A stretch of 64,000 bases of DNA from UBA7662 sp036787895. GTDB taxonomy: Bacteria; Bacteroidota; Bacteroidia; UBA7662. The notes under the pieces are model-generated. The model saw only the letters and a list, made by a program, of their open reading frames with translations. It had not been told where the DNA came from and ran no database searches. A program made the position numbers and the translations under genes. The stretch lies in NCBI GenBank assembly GCA_036787895.1, contig DAIQOK010000009.1, positions 48,056-112,055 on the forward strand, in the 5' to 3' direction. Positions 35,901 to 44,375 of the stretch are shown piece by piece (the first letter of the stretch is position 1; each line of letters starts with the position of its first letter).

Positions 35901-38629
35901 AGGCGCGCGCTGCTGATTTAGCCTCTGCCTCTGGCATCCCACTTTATTGCCAGGAAGCGCTGATAGGGGTTTTGGTCTTGCACAGCTCCAAAAATATTAA
36001 CGCAGTGAGCTTCGATGTTCACTTGCTGGCCGGGCTTAGCGACATGCTCGGCAATGAAATTCAGCGTAAGAAGCAGGAAGACGAGCTGCATCTGCTCTTC
36101 AACAGTGCACCCGATATCATGGCCATTGCCACCCAGTTCGGGCATTTCACCAAGGTAAATCCTGCATTTTGCAACTTATTAGGCTATACTGCCGAGGAAT
36201 TAACCCTTCATCCTTTCAGCTACTTCCTCCATCCAGACGACCTCGATTCAACCTTAACCGAATACAAAGCTACCATCAGAAGAGATGGTCGACAAGCTAC
36301 CAATTTTGTAAATCGTTACCGGACCAAATCGGGCAGTTATAAGTGGATTTCCTGGAGTTCATCTGCTTTATTTGGCGAAGATGGACTGGCATTTGCCTAT
36401 GGTCGCGACATCTCTGAAGTCAAAGAACTGGAACAATTACTCGAAAATGCCGCTAATCTGGCACGAATTGGCAGTTGGGAAATTGACTTTCGAGAACCGG
36501 AAACCCCGCAGGTGTATTGGTCGCCCATGACCCGTCAAATTCTGGGTGTTGACGAACATCATTTGTCGGACATAGAAGGCGGACTCCAATTGTATGAGAA
36601 AGAGAGTCGCCAAAAATTGGAGGATGCTTTAGACAAACTTAAAAATACGGGTGAAAAGTTTGACCTGGAGCTCTTATTGTTCACTCCGGCTGGCAAAGCG
36701 CAGTGGGTTAGATGTATTGGCGATTCGCAGCGAATTGGCAACCGTTGCATCCGGATTTACGGCAGCTTCCAGGACATACACAGACGCAAAACCACCGAAC
36801 TGGAGCTCTTGCAGTTCAAAAAAATCATCGAACATTCCAAAGATGGCATCGCCATGGCCGACAACCAAGGCCAGGCAATTTATATGAATACCGGTTTTTC
36901 GGCCATGCTCGGTTATACGCCTGAAGAGCTTCAGGCCAAGGGGGGGCCGGCCACAGTATATGCCGATCAGGAACTAGCTCAAAAAGTATTTGGCACCTTA
37001 TTGTCGGGTCAATATTGGCAGGGAGATGTAGACTTACTGAACAAACAGGGTGAGACCATCAGTTACTTTCTGAGTGGCGGCCCTGTGTTTAATGCTGCCC
37101 GTCAACTGGTCGCCATCTATGGCATACATACCGATATCACCGAAAGGAAAAAGGCAGAACAAGCACTACAACAAGCTTATACCGAAAAAAATACCATACT
37201 CGAAAGTATAGGCGATGGCTTTTTCACCCTCGACAAAAACTGGGTAATCACCTATTGGAACAAACAGGCCGAGATAATATTGGGCCGGAAAAAGGACGAA
37301 ATGCTTGGACAGAATTTGTGGGAGATATTCTCTGATGCTGTCGAAATGGACTTTTACCGCCAGTATCATTTGGCGATGAAAAAACGGGTAACCAACATTT
37401 TTGAGGACTACTATCCTACCCTCGATTTGTGGGTAGAAATATCAGCTTATCCCTCCGAAAGTGGTTTATCGGTTTATTTCAAAGATATCAGTCAGCGAAA
37501 AAAAGCCGAAGCCAGCATACGCGAGGCCAACGAAAGATTTGAAAAAGCTACCCTCGCCACCAACGATGCCATTTGGGACTGGGACCTCAAAACCGATGGT
37601 TTTTATTGGGGCAAAGGATATGCCACGCTATTTGGCTACGATATCAAAAAACTGCAAAATGAAATCAGTGCCTGGAGCGATCATATTCATCCGCAGGACT
37701 TGCAGCAGGTCATGGCCTCTATTCATGAGGTCATCGATTCAAAAACAGAAAACAACTGGCAGTATGAATACCGGTATTTGAAGGCCGATGGCACCTACGC
37801 CTTCGTGATGGATCGTGGTATTTTAATACGAGACGAAAATGGAGAGGCCATCCGCATGGTAGGTGCAATGACCGACATCACCGAACGAAAAGCGCAGGAA
37901 GCCAACCTCCTCAAACTCAATACACAGTTGTCGCAACATGCCCGCGAGCTCGAAATTTCCAATGCCGAACTCGAACAATTCGCCTACGTAGCCTCACACG
38001 ATTTGCAGGAACCTTTGAGAATGATTACCAGCTTTTTATCTCAACTCGATAAAAAGTACCACGACAAGCTCGACGAAAAGGCCCATAAATACATCTATTT
38101 CGCTGTCGATGGGGCCAAACGTATGCGGCAGATTATACTCGATTTATTGGAGTTTTCGCGGGTTGGTCGCCTGGAAGAAGAACAAATGACAGTAAGTCTT
38201 TCGCAGTTGATAGACGACTATAAGTTGTTGCGAAATAAACTGATCAGCGAATACAAAGCTGAAATTAAGTATACAGATTTGCCGGATCTGGCTAGTTATA
38301 AAGCACCCCTCACCCAGGTATTTCATAATTTACTCGACAATGCCATCAAATACAGCCGCGATGGCGTGCCCCCAAAAATTACCATCAGTGCAGAGGAAAA
38401 ACCCCACTATTGGGAGTTTAAAGTTGAGGACAATGGCCTGGGCATCGAAGCCGACTATTTCGATAAGATTTTCGTTATTTTCCAGCGCCTTCATCCAAAA
38501 GATGCCTTTAGCGGAACAGGCATGGGCTTGGCCATTGTCAAAAAAGTAATCAAAAATCTCCGGGGAGATATCTGGTTGACGTCGGAACCCGGTGTTGGAA
38601 CCACCTTCCATTTTACCTTACCTAAATAA
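32930..38629 (+). CDS. Soluble sensor histidine kinase with about twelve PAS domains and one GAF domain
   Basis: A 1899-residue kinase with no membrane helix, so it senses cytosolic signals. Reading PAS cores by their N-terminal caps and D-I-T/S exits gives seven before a GAF domain (about starts 15, 150, 275, 393, 513, 641, 766), GAF at about 897-1045, then five more (1054, 1173, 1298, 1421, 1542). PAS 7 and 12 are much alike (ATNDAIYDWD and ATNDAIWDWD). The HisKA box follows with H1690 in ASHDLQEPLRMI, then the ATPase motifs HNLLDNAIKYSRDG (N box), DNGLGIEADYFDKIF (G1) and GTGMGLAIVKK (G2). I use the ATG at 32930; a TTG at 32852 would add 26 residues. The receiver gene follows after 9 bp. 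Confidence 0.92.
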   Translation: MKKKELNAVARENENRVKLLHSQTEILAKTGSWELDLRSYQLFWSDGVYHILGYKPQSFVVDFDRGLSVIHPEDQESAVAEMQQAIQAGRDYNIQKRFITAKGEIKHIRSLGKVLKNEAGEAYKLIGIFQDITEQVEVYRAIEQEKELNEDVIQMLPNVFFIFNKEGKFLLWNQAFEKISGYLSSEINDMHPLDFFPEKVKHLVQKQIDAVFDTGFKQAELPLLSRTGFELPFNFTARTIQFKGQSCLCGIGIDISKTKEALLEISLMLNNTEECFILLNRSLEIVSFNKQFDLFYREIFQQSVNKGSSILDYAIDNQRERLFELYLQVLAGKTINREIKIDSPQGERIFSIRYAPAKDNYDAIVGAFVTAVEITLQDKAKKQLQQRETELQEILDSSLDVICIFDNEGVFKLVSPAASTIWGYTPEELLNRKYTELIHPDDLIAHSIENIQTTDDGTINNLQNRYIHKNGHEVHMLWSVRFKDGKTVAVGRDISELKKTEQLIQANEARFRALVENGADAIAIIGPDGKATYVSPSITQVLGYSESEALELNLFEIVHPEDIAGVAEKMQLVLDKPGIPIPGYTSRTKHKNGSWRWLEATITNMLHVPGIQGIVDNFRDVTDQIETARKLALSEKRYKALVQEGSDLTAILDLQGNYTYASPSYPILMGYDTSELIGKSAFKHVHPGDLEQVQATFARIKTDKRVRTQPYRYQRKNGSWCWMQTSCTNLLDEEGVNGIVINCVEITDLVHYQRVLQDNNERFNLVNEATNDAIYDWDVEHDLFDWGAGFERNFGYKIGHKPFRLQDWVAMMDQRDASGKHEHWEAFMADKSQSRWTNEFRLRKADGSLAFVEEIGHMIRDNNGKPLRMIGVLRDQTENKIEQLRQNIEHDLAAYFSTGKNLAESLQEVLKYLSAFGAFNLAEIWLMNLDQSQLNLSAYFGNDKLQRLFYGKNHFKKATKGEGLPGQAWAKGEVQLWDEIDKHPEFKRQDQARAADLASASGIPLYCQEALIGVLVLHSSKNINAVSFDVHLLAGLSDMLGNEIQRKKQEDELHLLFNSAPDIMAIATQFGHFTKVNPAFCNLLGYTAEELTLHPFSYFLHPDDLDSTLTEYKATIRRDGRQATNFVNRYRTKSGSYKWISWSSSALFGEDGLAFAYGRDISEVKELEQLLENAANLARIGSWEIDFREPETPQVYWSPMTRQILGVDEHHLSDIEGGLQLYEKESRQKLEDALDKLKNTGEKFDLELLLFTPAGKAQWVRCIGDSQRIGNRCIRIYGSFQDIHRRKTTELELLQFKKIIEHSKDGIAMADNQGQAIYMNTGFSAMLGYTPEELQAKGGPATVYADQELAQKVFGTLLSGQYWQGDVDLLNKQGETISYFLSGGPVFNAARQLVAIYGIHTDITERKKAEQALQQAYTEKNTILESIGDGFFTLDKNWVITYWNKQAEIILGRKKDEMLGQNLWEIFSDAVEMDFYRQYHLAMKKRVTNIFEDYYPTLDLWVEISAYPSESGLSVYFKDISQRKKAEASIREANERFEKATLATNDAIWDWDLKTDGFYWGKGYATLFGYDIKKLQNEISAWSDHIHPQDLQQVMASIHEVIDSKTENNWQYEYRYLKADGTYAFVMDRGILIRDENGEAIRMVGAMTDITERKAQEANLLKLNTQLSQHARELEISNAELEQFAYVASHDLQEPLRMITSFLSQLDKKYHDKLDEKAHKYIYFAVDGAKRMRQIILDLLEFSRVGRLEEEQMTVSLSQLIDDYKLLRNKLISEYKAEIKYTDLPDLASYKAPLTQVFHNLLDNAIKYSRDGVPPKITISAEEKPHYWEFKVEDNGLGIEADYFDKIFVIFQRLHPKDAFSGTGMGLAIVKKVIKNLRGDIWLTSEPGVGTTFHFTLPK

Positions 38630-38638
38630 GCAGCCAAT

Positions 38639-39076
38639 ATGAAAAGTGCCCATATTCTTTTGGTAGAAGACAACGACGGCGATGTTTTGCTCACTGTTGA
38701 AGCTTTGGAAGACCGCAAAATCATCAACAAAGTAAGTGTAGTCAGAAATGGCAAGGATGCCCTCGATTTTGTTTTCAAACGCGGACAATTTACTAAGGCA
38801 GAGACCCCCGATCTTATCCTTCTCGATGTTAATTTACCCCTGAAAAACGGGCATGAAGTACTACAAGCCATTAAAACGGATAAAGAAACTGCTCAAATCC
38901 CTATTATCATGCTTACCACCTCCTCGGCGGAAAGCGATGTCAGAAAAGCTTACCAACAACATGCAAATTGTTATATTACCAAACCAATAGAAGTCGAAGA
39001 TTTCTTAGCTGCTGTTACGAGCATTGAAGAGTTCTGGTTTCAATTGGTCCGGCTGCCAAACAACGCCAAAAAATGA
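38639..39076 (+). CDS. CheY-like single-domain response regulator (Rcp1 type)
   Basis: A 145-residue stand-alone receiver. The acidic pocket is in LLVEDNDGD, the phosphoacceptor is D63 in PDLILLDVNLPLKNGHEVL, and the conserved Thr/Ser and Lys are in IIMLTTSSAESD and NCYITKPIEV. The E-D-N-x-G-D variant and the long loop with KRGQFTKAETPD are typical of Rcp1-like receivers that pair with PAS/phytochrome-type kinases. There is no output domain, so it acts by protein contact or phosphotransfer. It lies 9 bp after the multi-PAS kinase and overlaps the next gene by 4 bp. Confidence 0.93.
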   Translation: MKSAHILLVEDNDGDVLLTVEALEDRKIINKVSVVRNGKDALDFVFKRGQFTKAETPDLILLDVNLPLKNGHEVLQAIKTDKETAQIPIIMLTTSSAESDVRKAYQQHANCYITKPIEVEDFLAAVTSIEEFWFQLVRLPNNAKK

Positions 39077-40155
39077 GCATAGACGAATCGGTATACCGCA
39101 TACTTGTAGTTGAAGACAATCCAGGCGATTATCTGTTGGTAGAGGATTATCTGGAAGAGCACATTAAGCGGCCTGAGCTGGTTCATGCCAAATGTTTTAA
39201 GGAAGCCCAAAAACTACTCGAATCACCCGGCATCCCATTCGACATCATACTGCTCGATCTCAGCTTGCCTGATGTCGCCCGCGAAGAGCTCATTCACAAA
39301 ACCAGCAGCATTGGTCATATGGCACCGGTTATCATACTCACCGGCTATTCCGACCTGCATTTTGCCACCAAGTCGTTGGCCCTGGGAGTTTCCGATTACC
39401 TGGTCAAAGACACCATCAGTTCACTCATGCTGTATAAAAGCATTATTTACGCCATCGAGCGTTTTCGCTTTTTACAAAGTTTGCGGGAGTCGGAAAAACG
39501 TTATATGGATCTTTTCCACCTCAGCCCGGAACCAATGTGGGTTTATGACGTCAATAACAATGTTTTTCTGGATGTAAACGATGCCGCCATCCGGCAATAT
39601 GGCTATACAGAACAAGAGTTTCTGCGCATGAAACTCCACGATTTGCGACCAACCGATGATGGCAAACTCGCCATTCGTGCTGCGACCAACTTTGAACATC
39701 TGCCCAAAATCCAACCGAGAGAGATTACCAAACACCAGAAAAAGGATGGCTCGGTTATTTTTGTCGAAACCATTCGCAACAACATTAGCTTCAACGGCAT
39801 GCATGCCGAAATTGTGCTCGCCACCGATATCACCGAAAAAATCCTGCAGATTAATGCCATACAGGAACAGAATAAAAAACTCAAGGAAATCGCCTGGACA
39901 CAATCCCACATCATGCGCGCGCCGGTTGCACGATTAATGAGTTTAATCGACCTCATGAAAAGCGGTCAACTTACTGCTGATGAACAGCAGGAATTCCTGG
40001 GTCATGTCGTTCAATCAGCACAGGAAATCGATAGCATCATTATCGATATCGTGAACAAATCGCAGCTGGTCATCGAAAAAGCGGACGACCAAGAAGAATT
40101 GTCGGCTTTTTTATTGGCAAACATCGCTCAAAAAGGCAGTCAGTTGCCGGAATAA
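39073..40155 (+). CDS. REC-PAS-DHp protein lacking a kinase ATPase domain
   Basis: A 360-residue protein. Residues 1-135 are a receiver (VVEDNPGDYLLVEDYL; phosphoacceptor D62 in DIILLDLSLPD; K in SDYLVKDTIS). Residues 145-262 are a PAS domain (MDLFHLSPEPMWVYDVNNNVFLDVN, ending ATDITEK). Residues 263-345 are a dimerisation/phosphotransfer helix pair with H279 in WTQSHIMRAPVARLMSLIDLM, the HisKA layout. The protein then ends after about 15 residues, with no N, G1 or G2 box. It could dimerise and carry phosphate from D62 or H279, but cannot phosphorylate itself with ATP. The stop is clear and no ATPase remnant follows in the next 150 bp. Confidence 0.9.
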   Translation: MSIDESVYRILVVEDNPGDYLLVEDYLEEHIKRPELVHAKCFKEAQKLLESPGIPFDIILLDLSLPDVAREELIHKTSSIGHMAPVIILTGYSDLHFATKSLALGVSDYLVKDTISSLMLYKSIIYAIERFRFLQSLRESEKRYMDLFHLSPEPMWVYDVNNNVFLDVNDAAIRQYGYTEQEFLRMKLHDLRPTDDGKLAIRAATNFEHLPKIQPREITKHQKKDGSVIFVETIRNNISFNGMHAEIVLATDITEKILQINAIQEQNKKLKEIAWTQSHIMRAPVARLMSLIDLMKSGQLTADEQQEFLGHVVQSAQEIDSIIIDIVNKSQLVIEKADDQEELSAFLLANIAQKGSQLPE

Positions 40156-40306
40156 GCTCGAATTGTGCCCTTACTGTATTTGACTGCTTCCCGAAACAAA
40201 CCAAGCTAGTCGCGTCATCTTTTTTATAGCCATGAGTAGGGAATTCTTTGCCAGTCGAGCGGAAAACAAGCCTGCTTTCTATCTTACAGCTATCAAATCA
40301 ATTCGA

Positions 40307-42595
40307 ATGCAAAAAATCTGGTGTTTCGCACTGTTGCTGTGCAGTCAGTCGTTACTGGCGCAATCCAACGACCTGGCCCGTTTCGTGAACCCGTTTATAG
40401 GAACCGCCCGCATGGGCCACACTTATCCAGGCGCCAGCGTACCCTTTGGCATGGTGCAGTTAAGTCCCGATACAGATACCCTGCCCTATGCCATTAATGG
40501 CAAATACAACCCCGATGTATATCGTTACTGTGCCGGCTATCAATATAACGACCCCACTATCGTAGGTTTTAGTCACACCCACTTTAGTGGCACCGGCCAC
40601 AGTGATTTAGGCGATATTTTGCTCATGCCCACCCAGGGATCGCTACAACTCAATCCCGGTACAGCCGACGCTCCGCATAATGGCTATCGTTCGGCCTATC
40701 AGCACAAAAACGAAAGCGCCTCACCCAATTACTACTGCGTCCTTCTCGACGACCACCAGATCCGAGCCGAACTTACCACCAGTGATCGGGTAGGCTTTCA
40801 TCGCTATACCTTTCAGCAAGCCGGACCAGCCCACCTTATACTCGACCTCATCCATGGCATCTATCCCTATGAAAACAAAAATGTATGGACGTTTTTGCGG
40901 CTCGAAAACGACAGTCTGTTAACCGGCTACCGCCAAACCAACGGTTGGGCCCGTACCCGCACCCAATATTTTGCCATCGCCTTTTCCAAACCCGTGAAAA
41001 AATATGGCTACCGGAATTATGCACCTAAAGAGGTGTATCAGGGTTTTTGGCGGAAATTTGACCAATACAACAACTTCCCGGAAATGGCCGGTGCGCAAAT
41101 CCGTGCCTGGTTCGATTTTGAGGTAGGTGTAGGCGAACAGCTTCAATTTAAGGTGGCCCTGTCGCCGGTAAGCACCGCCGGAGCTTTGGCCAATTTACAA
41201 GCAGAAGTTCCCCATTGGAATTTTGACCATGTGAAAGAAGCCGGTCGGCAACGCTGGCAACAGGAGCTCGGAAAAATCCAGGTCGATATGCTCAGCGATG
41301 CCGATAAAACCAACTTCTACACCGCCCTTTACCACGCCTATCTCGCCCCTACGCTTTACCAGGATGTGGATGGAAAGTACAAAGGCATCGACCAAAACAT
41401 CCACCAGGCCGATTTTACACACTATACCACCTTCTCTCTTTGGGATACCTACCGTGCCTTACATCCCTGGTTCAATCTGATGCAGCCGCAGCGTAATGCC
41501 GATATGATCCAAAGTATGCTCGCACATTATTCCCAAAGTGCCCACCAGATGTTACCCATTTGGTCGCATCACGCCAACGAAAACTGGTGCATGATCGGCT
41601 ACCACAGTGTTTCGGTCATTGCCGATGCTGCCATCAAAGGCGTAGCTGGCTTTGATCCCGAAGTCGCTTTGGAAGCTTGTGTACAAACTGCCAACCGCCG
41701 CTATTATGATGGATTAAGCTATTATTTCGACCTGGGTTATGTACCGGATGATAAAAATGGCAGTGCTGTGAGTAAAACGCTGGAATATGCGTACGACGAC
41801 TGGTGCATCGCTCAACTCGCCCTAAAATTGGGTAAAACCAGTATTTATGACACTTTCAGCAAACGGGCCAACAACTACCGCAACGTTTGGGACGCAAATA
41901 TTGGCTTTATGCGGCCACGTTTGAGCGATGGAAAGTTCCGGGCCGATTTTGACGTGCTTAGCACCCACGGCCAGGGTTTTATCGAGGGAAATGCCTGGAA
42001 TTACAGTCTGTATGTACCCCATCATCCCGATACCTTAATCGAACTAATGGGTGGTAAACAGGCATTTGTTCGCCACCTCGATTCACTTTTCAGCATGCCT
42101 CTGCCCGACCACCACTTTGAAGGCACCGAGGACATCAGTCGGGATGGCATTATCGGTAATTATGTGCACGGCAATGAGCCCTCCCACCATGTTGCCTATC
42201 TCTACCCTTATGCCGGAGCGGCGCATCGCACCCAATTTTTGGTGCGGCAAATACTCGATAGCATGTATCGGCCCTTGCCCGGTGGTTTGGGTGGCAACGA
42301 CGATTGTGGTCAGATGAGTGCCTGGTATTTGTTCAGCAGTCTGGGATTTTATCCGGTAGCACCCGGCTCGGAAAATTATGTACTGGGCAGCCCGCTGGTT
42401 AAATCGGCCACCCTCCAACTGCCTTCCGGAAAAAATTTACGTATAGTTGCTAAAAACCAAAGCCGTAAAAACTGCTATGTTAAAGCCGTCCGCCTGAACG
42501 GACAACTTCTCCCGGGTTTCGAAATCAGCCACATGCAATTAATGGCCGGCGGACAACTCGAATTTGAAATGAGTAACCGCCCCGCCATCCGCTAA
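40307..42595 (+). CDS. GH92-family exo-alpha-mannosidase, exported
   Basis: A 762-residue protein with a signal peptide (WCFALLLCSQSLLAQ). The GH92 pattern is unmistakable: FVNPFIGTARMGHTYPGASVPFGMVQLSPDT at the N-terminus, SHTHFSGTGHSDLGDILLMP, LWDTYRALHPWFNLM, HHANENWCMIGYHSVSVIADA, GNEPSHHVAYLYPYAGA and GGNDDCGQMSAWYLFSSLGFYPV. GH92 enzymes cut alpha-1,2/1,3/1,4/1,6-mannose with inversion and calcium. The ATG at 40307 places the signal peptide first. The next gene, 10 bp on, is a SnoaL-like protein. No SusC/SusD pair is in the window. Confidence 0.93.
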   Translation: MQKIWCFALLLCSQSLLAQSNDLARFVNPFIGTARMGHTYPGASVPFGMVQLSPDTDTLPYAINGKYNPDVYRYCAGYQYNDPTIVGFSHTHFSGTGHSDLGDILLMPTQGSLQLNPGTADAPHNGYRSAYQHKNESASPNYYCVLLDDHQIRAELTTSDRVGFHRYTFQQAGPAHLILDLIHGIYPYENKNVWTFLRLENDSLLTGYRQTNGWARTRTQYFAIAFSKPVKKYGYRNYAPKEVYQGFWRKFDQYNNFPEMAGAQIRAWFDFEVGVGEQLQFKVALSPVSTAGALANLQAEVPHWNFDHVKEAGRQRWQQELGKIQVDMLSDADKTNFYTALYHAYLAPTLYQDVDGKYKGIDQNIHQADFTHYTTFSLWDTYRALHPWFNLMQPQRNADMIQSMLAHYSQSAHQMLPIWSHHANENWCMIGYHSVSVIADAAIKGVAGFDPEVALEACVQTANRRYYDGLSYYFDLGYVPDDKNGSAVSKTLEYAYDDWCIAQLALKLGKTSIYDTFSKRANNYRNVWDANIGFMRPRLSDGKFRADFDVLSTHGQGFIEGNAWNYSLYVPHHPDTLIELMGGKQAFVRHLDSLFSMPLPDHHFEGTEDISRDGIIGNYVHGNEPSHHVAYLYPYAGAAHRTQFLVRQILDSMYRPLPGGLGGNDDCGQMSAWYLFSSLGFYPVAPGSENYVLGSPLVKSATLQLPSGKNLRIVAKNQSRKNCYVKAVRLNGQLLPGFEISHMQLMAGGQLEFEMSNRPAIR

Positions 42596-42605
42596 GACTT
42601 TAATC

Positions 42606-43073
42606 ATGAAATACCTCTTCATCGCCTTTTGCCTGCTTAGCCTGCCAAAGCTGTCATTTGCACAAACCGACGAAAAAGCCGCCGTCATTGCCACAGTTCA
42701 GGCCCTGTTCGACGCCATGGCAGCCAAGGACAGTGTAAGTGCCCGCAAATTGTTATTGCCCGCCGGCGCCAGTTACATCACTCAACAAGCTAACGACAGC
42801 ACACCGGCTAGCTACTGGGCGCACGACAACATCATTCTTCAAATGCGTAAAGCTGAAAATCAGGTTCGTGAACGGATGTGGAATATAGAAGTGTTGGTTC
42901 ACGACCGCATTGCCCAATTGTGGGCCAATTACGATTTTTACGTGAATGGCCAATTCCGCCATTGTGGCGTTGATGCATTTATTCTCATTAAAGAGAAGGA
43001 TGGCTGGAAAATAGCCAGTGGCGCATTCACCATCGAAAAAACAGGATGTGAAGCGCCACCGACAAACAACTAA
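42606..43073 (+). CDS. Exported SnoaL/DUF4440-like protein
   Basis: A 155-residue protein with a signal peptide (LFIAFCLLSLPKLSFAQ). The mature part is a NTF2-like cone fold: helical VIATVQALFDAMAAKDSVSARKLLLPAG, then strands in RMWNIEVLVHDRIAQLWANYDFYVNGQFRHCGVDAFILIKEKDGWKIASG, where the W-x-A/x-Y and D-x-F motifs match DUF4440. Such domains bind small ligands; some are polyketide cyclases. It follows GH92 by 10 bp and likely shares the transcript. It ends 7 bp from the convergent DUF1275 gene. Confidence 0.82.
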   Translation: MKYLFIAFCLLSLPKLSFAQTDEKAAVIATVQALFDAMAAKDSVSARKLLLPAGASYITQQANDSTPASYWAHDNIILQMRKAENQVRERMWNIEVLVHDRIAQLWANYDFYVNGQFRHCGVDAFILIKEKDGWKIASGAFTIEKTGCEAPPTNN

Positions 43074-43080
43074 CCAAACC

Positions 43081-43893
43081 CTAGTATGCTGGAACCTCTT
43101 TTTTTTGGGGATGTCGAATGGAATCCAATCCATTAGCCGTTTTAGAATGCGCGTTGGCTGAGGCTGCTTTCGACGGCGCATTCAAAAGTCGTTTCAAGTG
43201 CAGTTTGTTGAAATCATACATAATTACCACCACCAGCAAAGCACTTACGAGATAAAAAAGCTTAAAACCGATACTGTAATAAGTAAATCCGGATAAAATT
43301 GCGCCTGTCAGATATGCTATGGCTATCGAGCCCAACAACTTGGCTTTGCCACGCAATTCGGGATTCATGCGGAACTGGCGCTGCGTAAACATCGACATGA
43401 GTATACCCAAGTCGGTAGTTGTACCGGTTAAGTGCGTGGTTTTCACCGCAAAATTTGAAATACTAGCCGTTAAACCGTTCTGTAAACCCATCGCAAAAAG
43501 CATCAGGGCCATGAGTACTTCTGTTTCGGTCAGGCTTTCTTTGTAAAAGTAAAGACCATAAATCCCCACAGCCATCAAACAAATAATCTCGAGCACCAAA
43601 GGAATCGCATGGGCGAAATAGGCATTCTTTTTATTCAAATTAATAATGAGCAAATTGGAAGTAAAACTTCCGAAGAAAAAGAGAAAAATCCAGCCAAAAA
43701 CAACGGCAACCTGGTACCAGTTGCCCTTGACAACTTCGGCAGCCAGAATGGCGTAATGACCTGTAACATTGGAGGTAAAAGAGAAAAATATAATGAGCGA
43801 ACCGATGTTGACCATACCTGCTACAAAGGCGGTAAGCGCACCCAGCAGTATATTATCGTTAAGGGTTCGGCTGTTACTGAATTTTCTGAGCAT
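43081..43893 (-). CDS. DUF1275 (YoaK-like) membrane protein
   Basis: A 270-residue integral membrane protein with six to seven hydrophobic segments. The DUF1275 signature is GALTAFVAGMVNIGSLIIFFSFTSNVTGH followed by FAMGLQNGLTASISNFAVKTTHLTGTTTDLG. The family's transported substrate is unknown. A cytosolic C-terminal tail of about 40 residues (KRLLNAPSKAASANAH) follows. It is the last gene of a three-gene minus operon (44876 to 43081), 5 bp after the preceding stop. Confidence 0.88.
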   Translation of the reverse strand: MLRKFSNSRTLNDNILLGALTAFVAGMVNIGSLIIFFSFTSNVTGHYAILAAEVVKGNWYQVAVVFGWIFLFFFGSFTSNLLIINLNKKNAYFAHAIPLVLEIICLMAVGIYGLYFYKESLTETEVLMALMLFAMGLQNGLTASISNFAVKTTHLTGTTTDLGILMSMFTQRQFRMNPELRGKAKLLGSIAIAYLTGAILSGFTYYSIGFKLFYLVSALLVVVIMYDFNKLHLKRLLNAPSKAASANAHSKTANGLDSIRHPQKKEVPAY

Positions 43894-43898
43894 GGCGC

Positions 43899-44372
43899 TT
43901 AATTTAAACGTTCAAAAGTGAGTTTCGCGATGCCTCTGGCTTGAATATCGGTCTCAAAATGCAGATTCATCTGGCCATTAGTCAAATCGGCGAGCACATA
44001 ATTTTCGGCCGTATCCTTATCATAAATCAATTGAAGGATGTGACCCCGGCCCTTGATTTGCCATTTTACCATACGCTCCCCGGCTTCACTGATGAGGAGG
44101 AGGTCGCCATTGGGAAAAAACTGCCAGCGTTCGGCCTGATGAATCACCAAACGGTTGCCAATGGCTTCTTTGACATTGCTGCTTATGGTTTTGTCGATTA
44201 CATCCATGGCTGGCAAATCTACCTTTTCGTAACTCCAGCTCAATTCCTTCCATTCACCCAGTATCATCGCCTCCGGACTGGGTGCTGCCTGCAGAAAAAG
44301 CAGGAAAAGCCCTAACCCGATGCCCAGGACACCGAAATATATGGCAAGCGTTTTTAGGGCTGAACTAAGCAT
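43899..44372 (-). CDS. Membrane-anchored protein of unknown function, lipocalin-like
   Basis: A 157-residue protein with one N-terminal membrane helix (LAIYFGVLGIGLGLFLLFLQ) and an outward domain. The domain contains ILGEWKELSWSYEK near its start, then strands RWQFFPNGDLLLI, VKWQIKGRGHILQLIY and QMNLHFETDIQARGIAKLTFER. The GxW opening and beta pattern resemble Lipocalin_4/5-type domains of Bacteroidota, but I cannot prove the fold. A GTG-ATG doublet (44375, 44372) starts it; I use the ATG. It sits between the USP-like and DUF1275 genes with gaps of 3 and 5 bp. Confidence 0.65.
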   Translation of the reverse strand: MLSSALKTLAIYFGVLGIGLGLFLLFLQAAPSPEAMILGEWKELSWSYEKVDLPAMDVIDKTISSNVKEAIGNRLVIHQAERWQFFPNGDLLLISEAGERMVKWQIKGRGHILQLIYDKDTAENYVLADLTNGQMNLHFETDIQARGIAKLTFERLN

Positions 44373-44375
44373 CAC

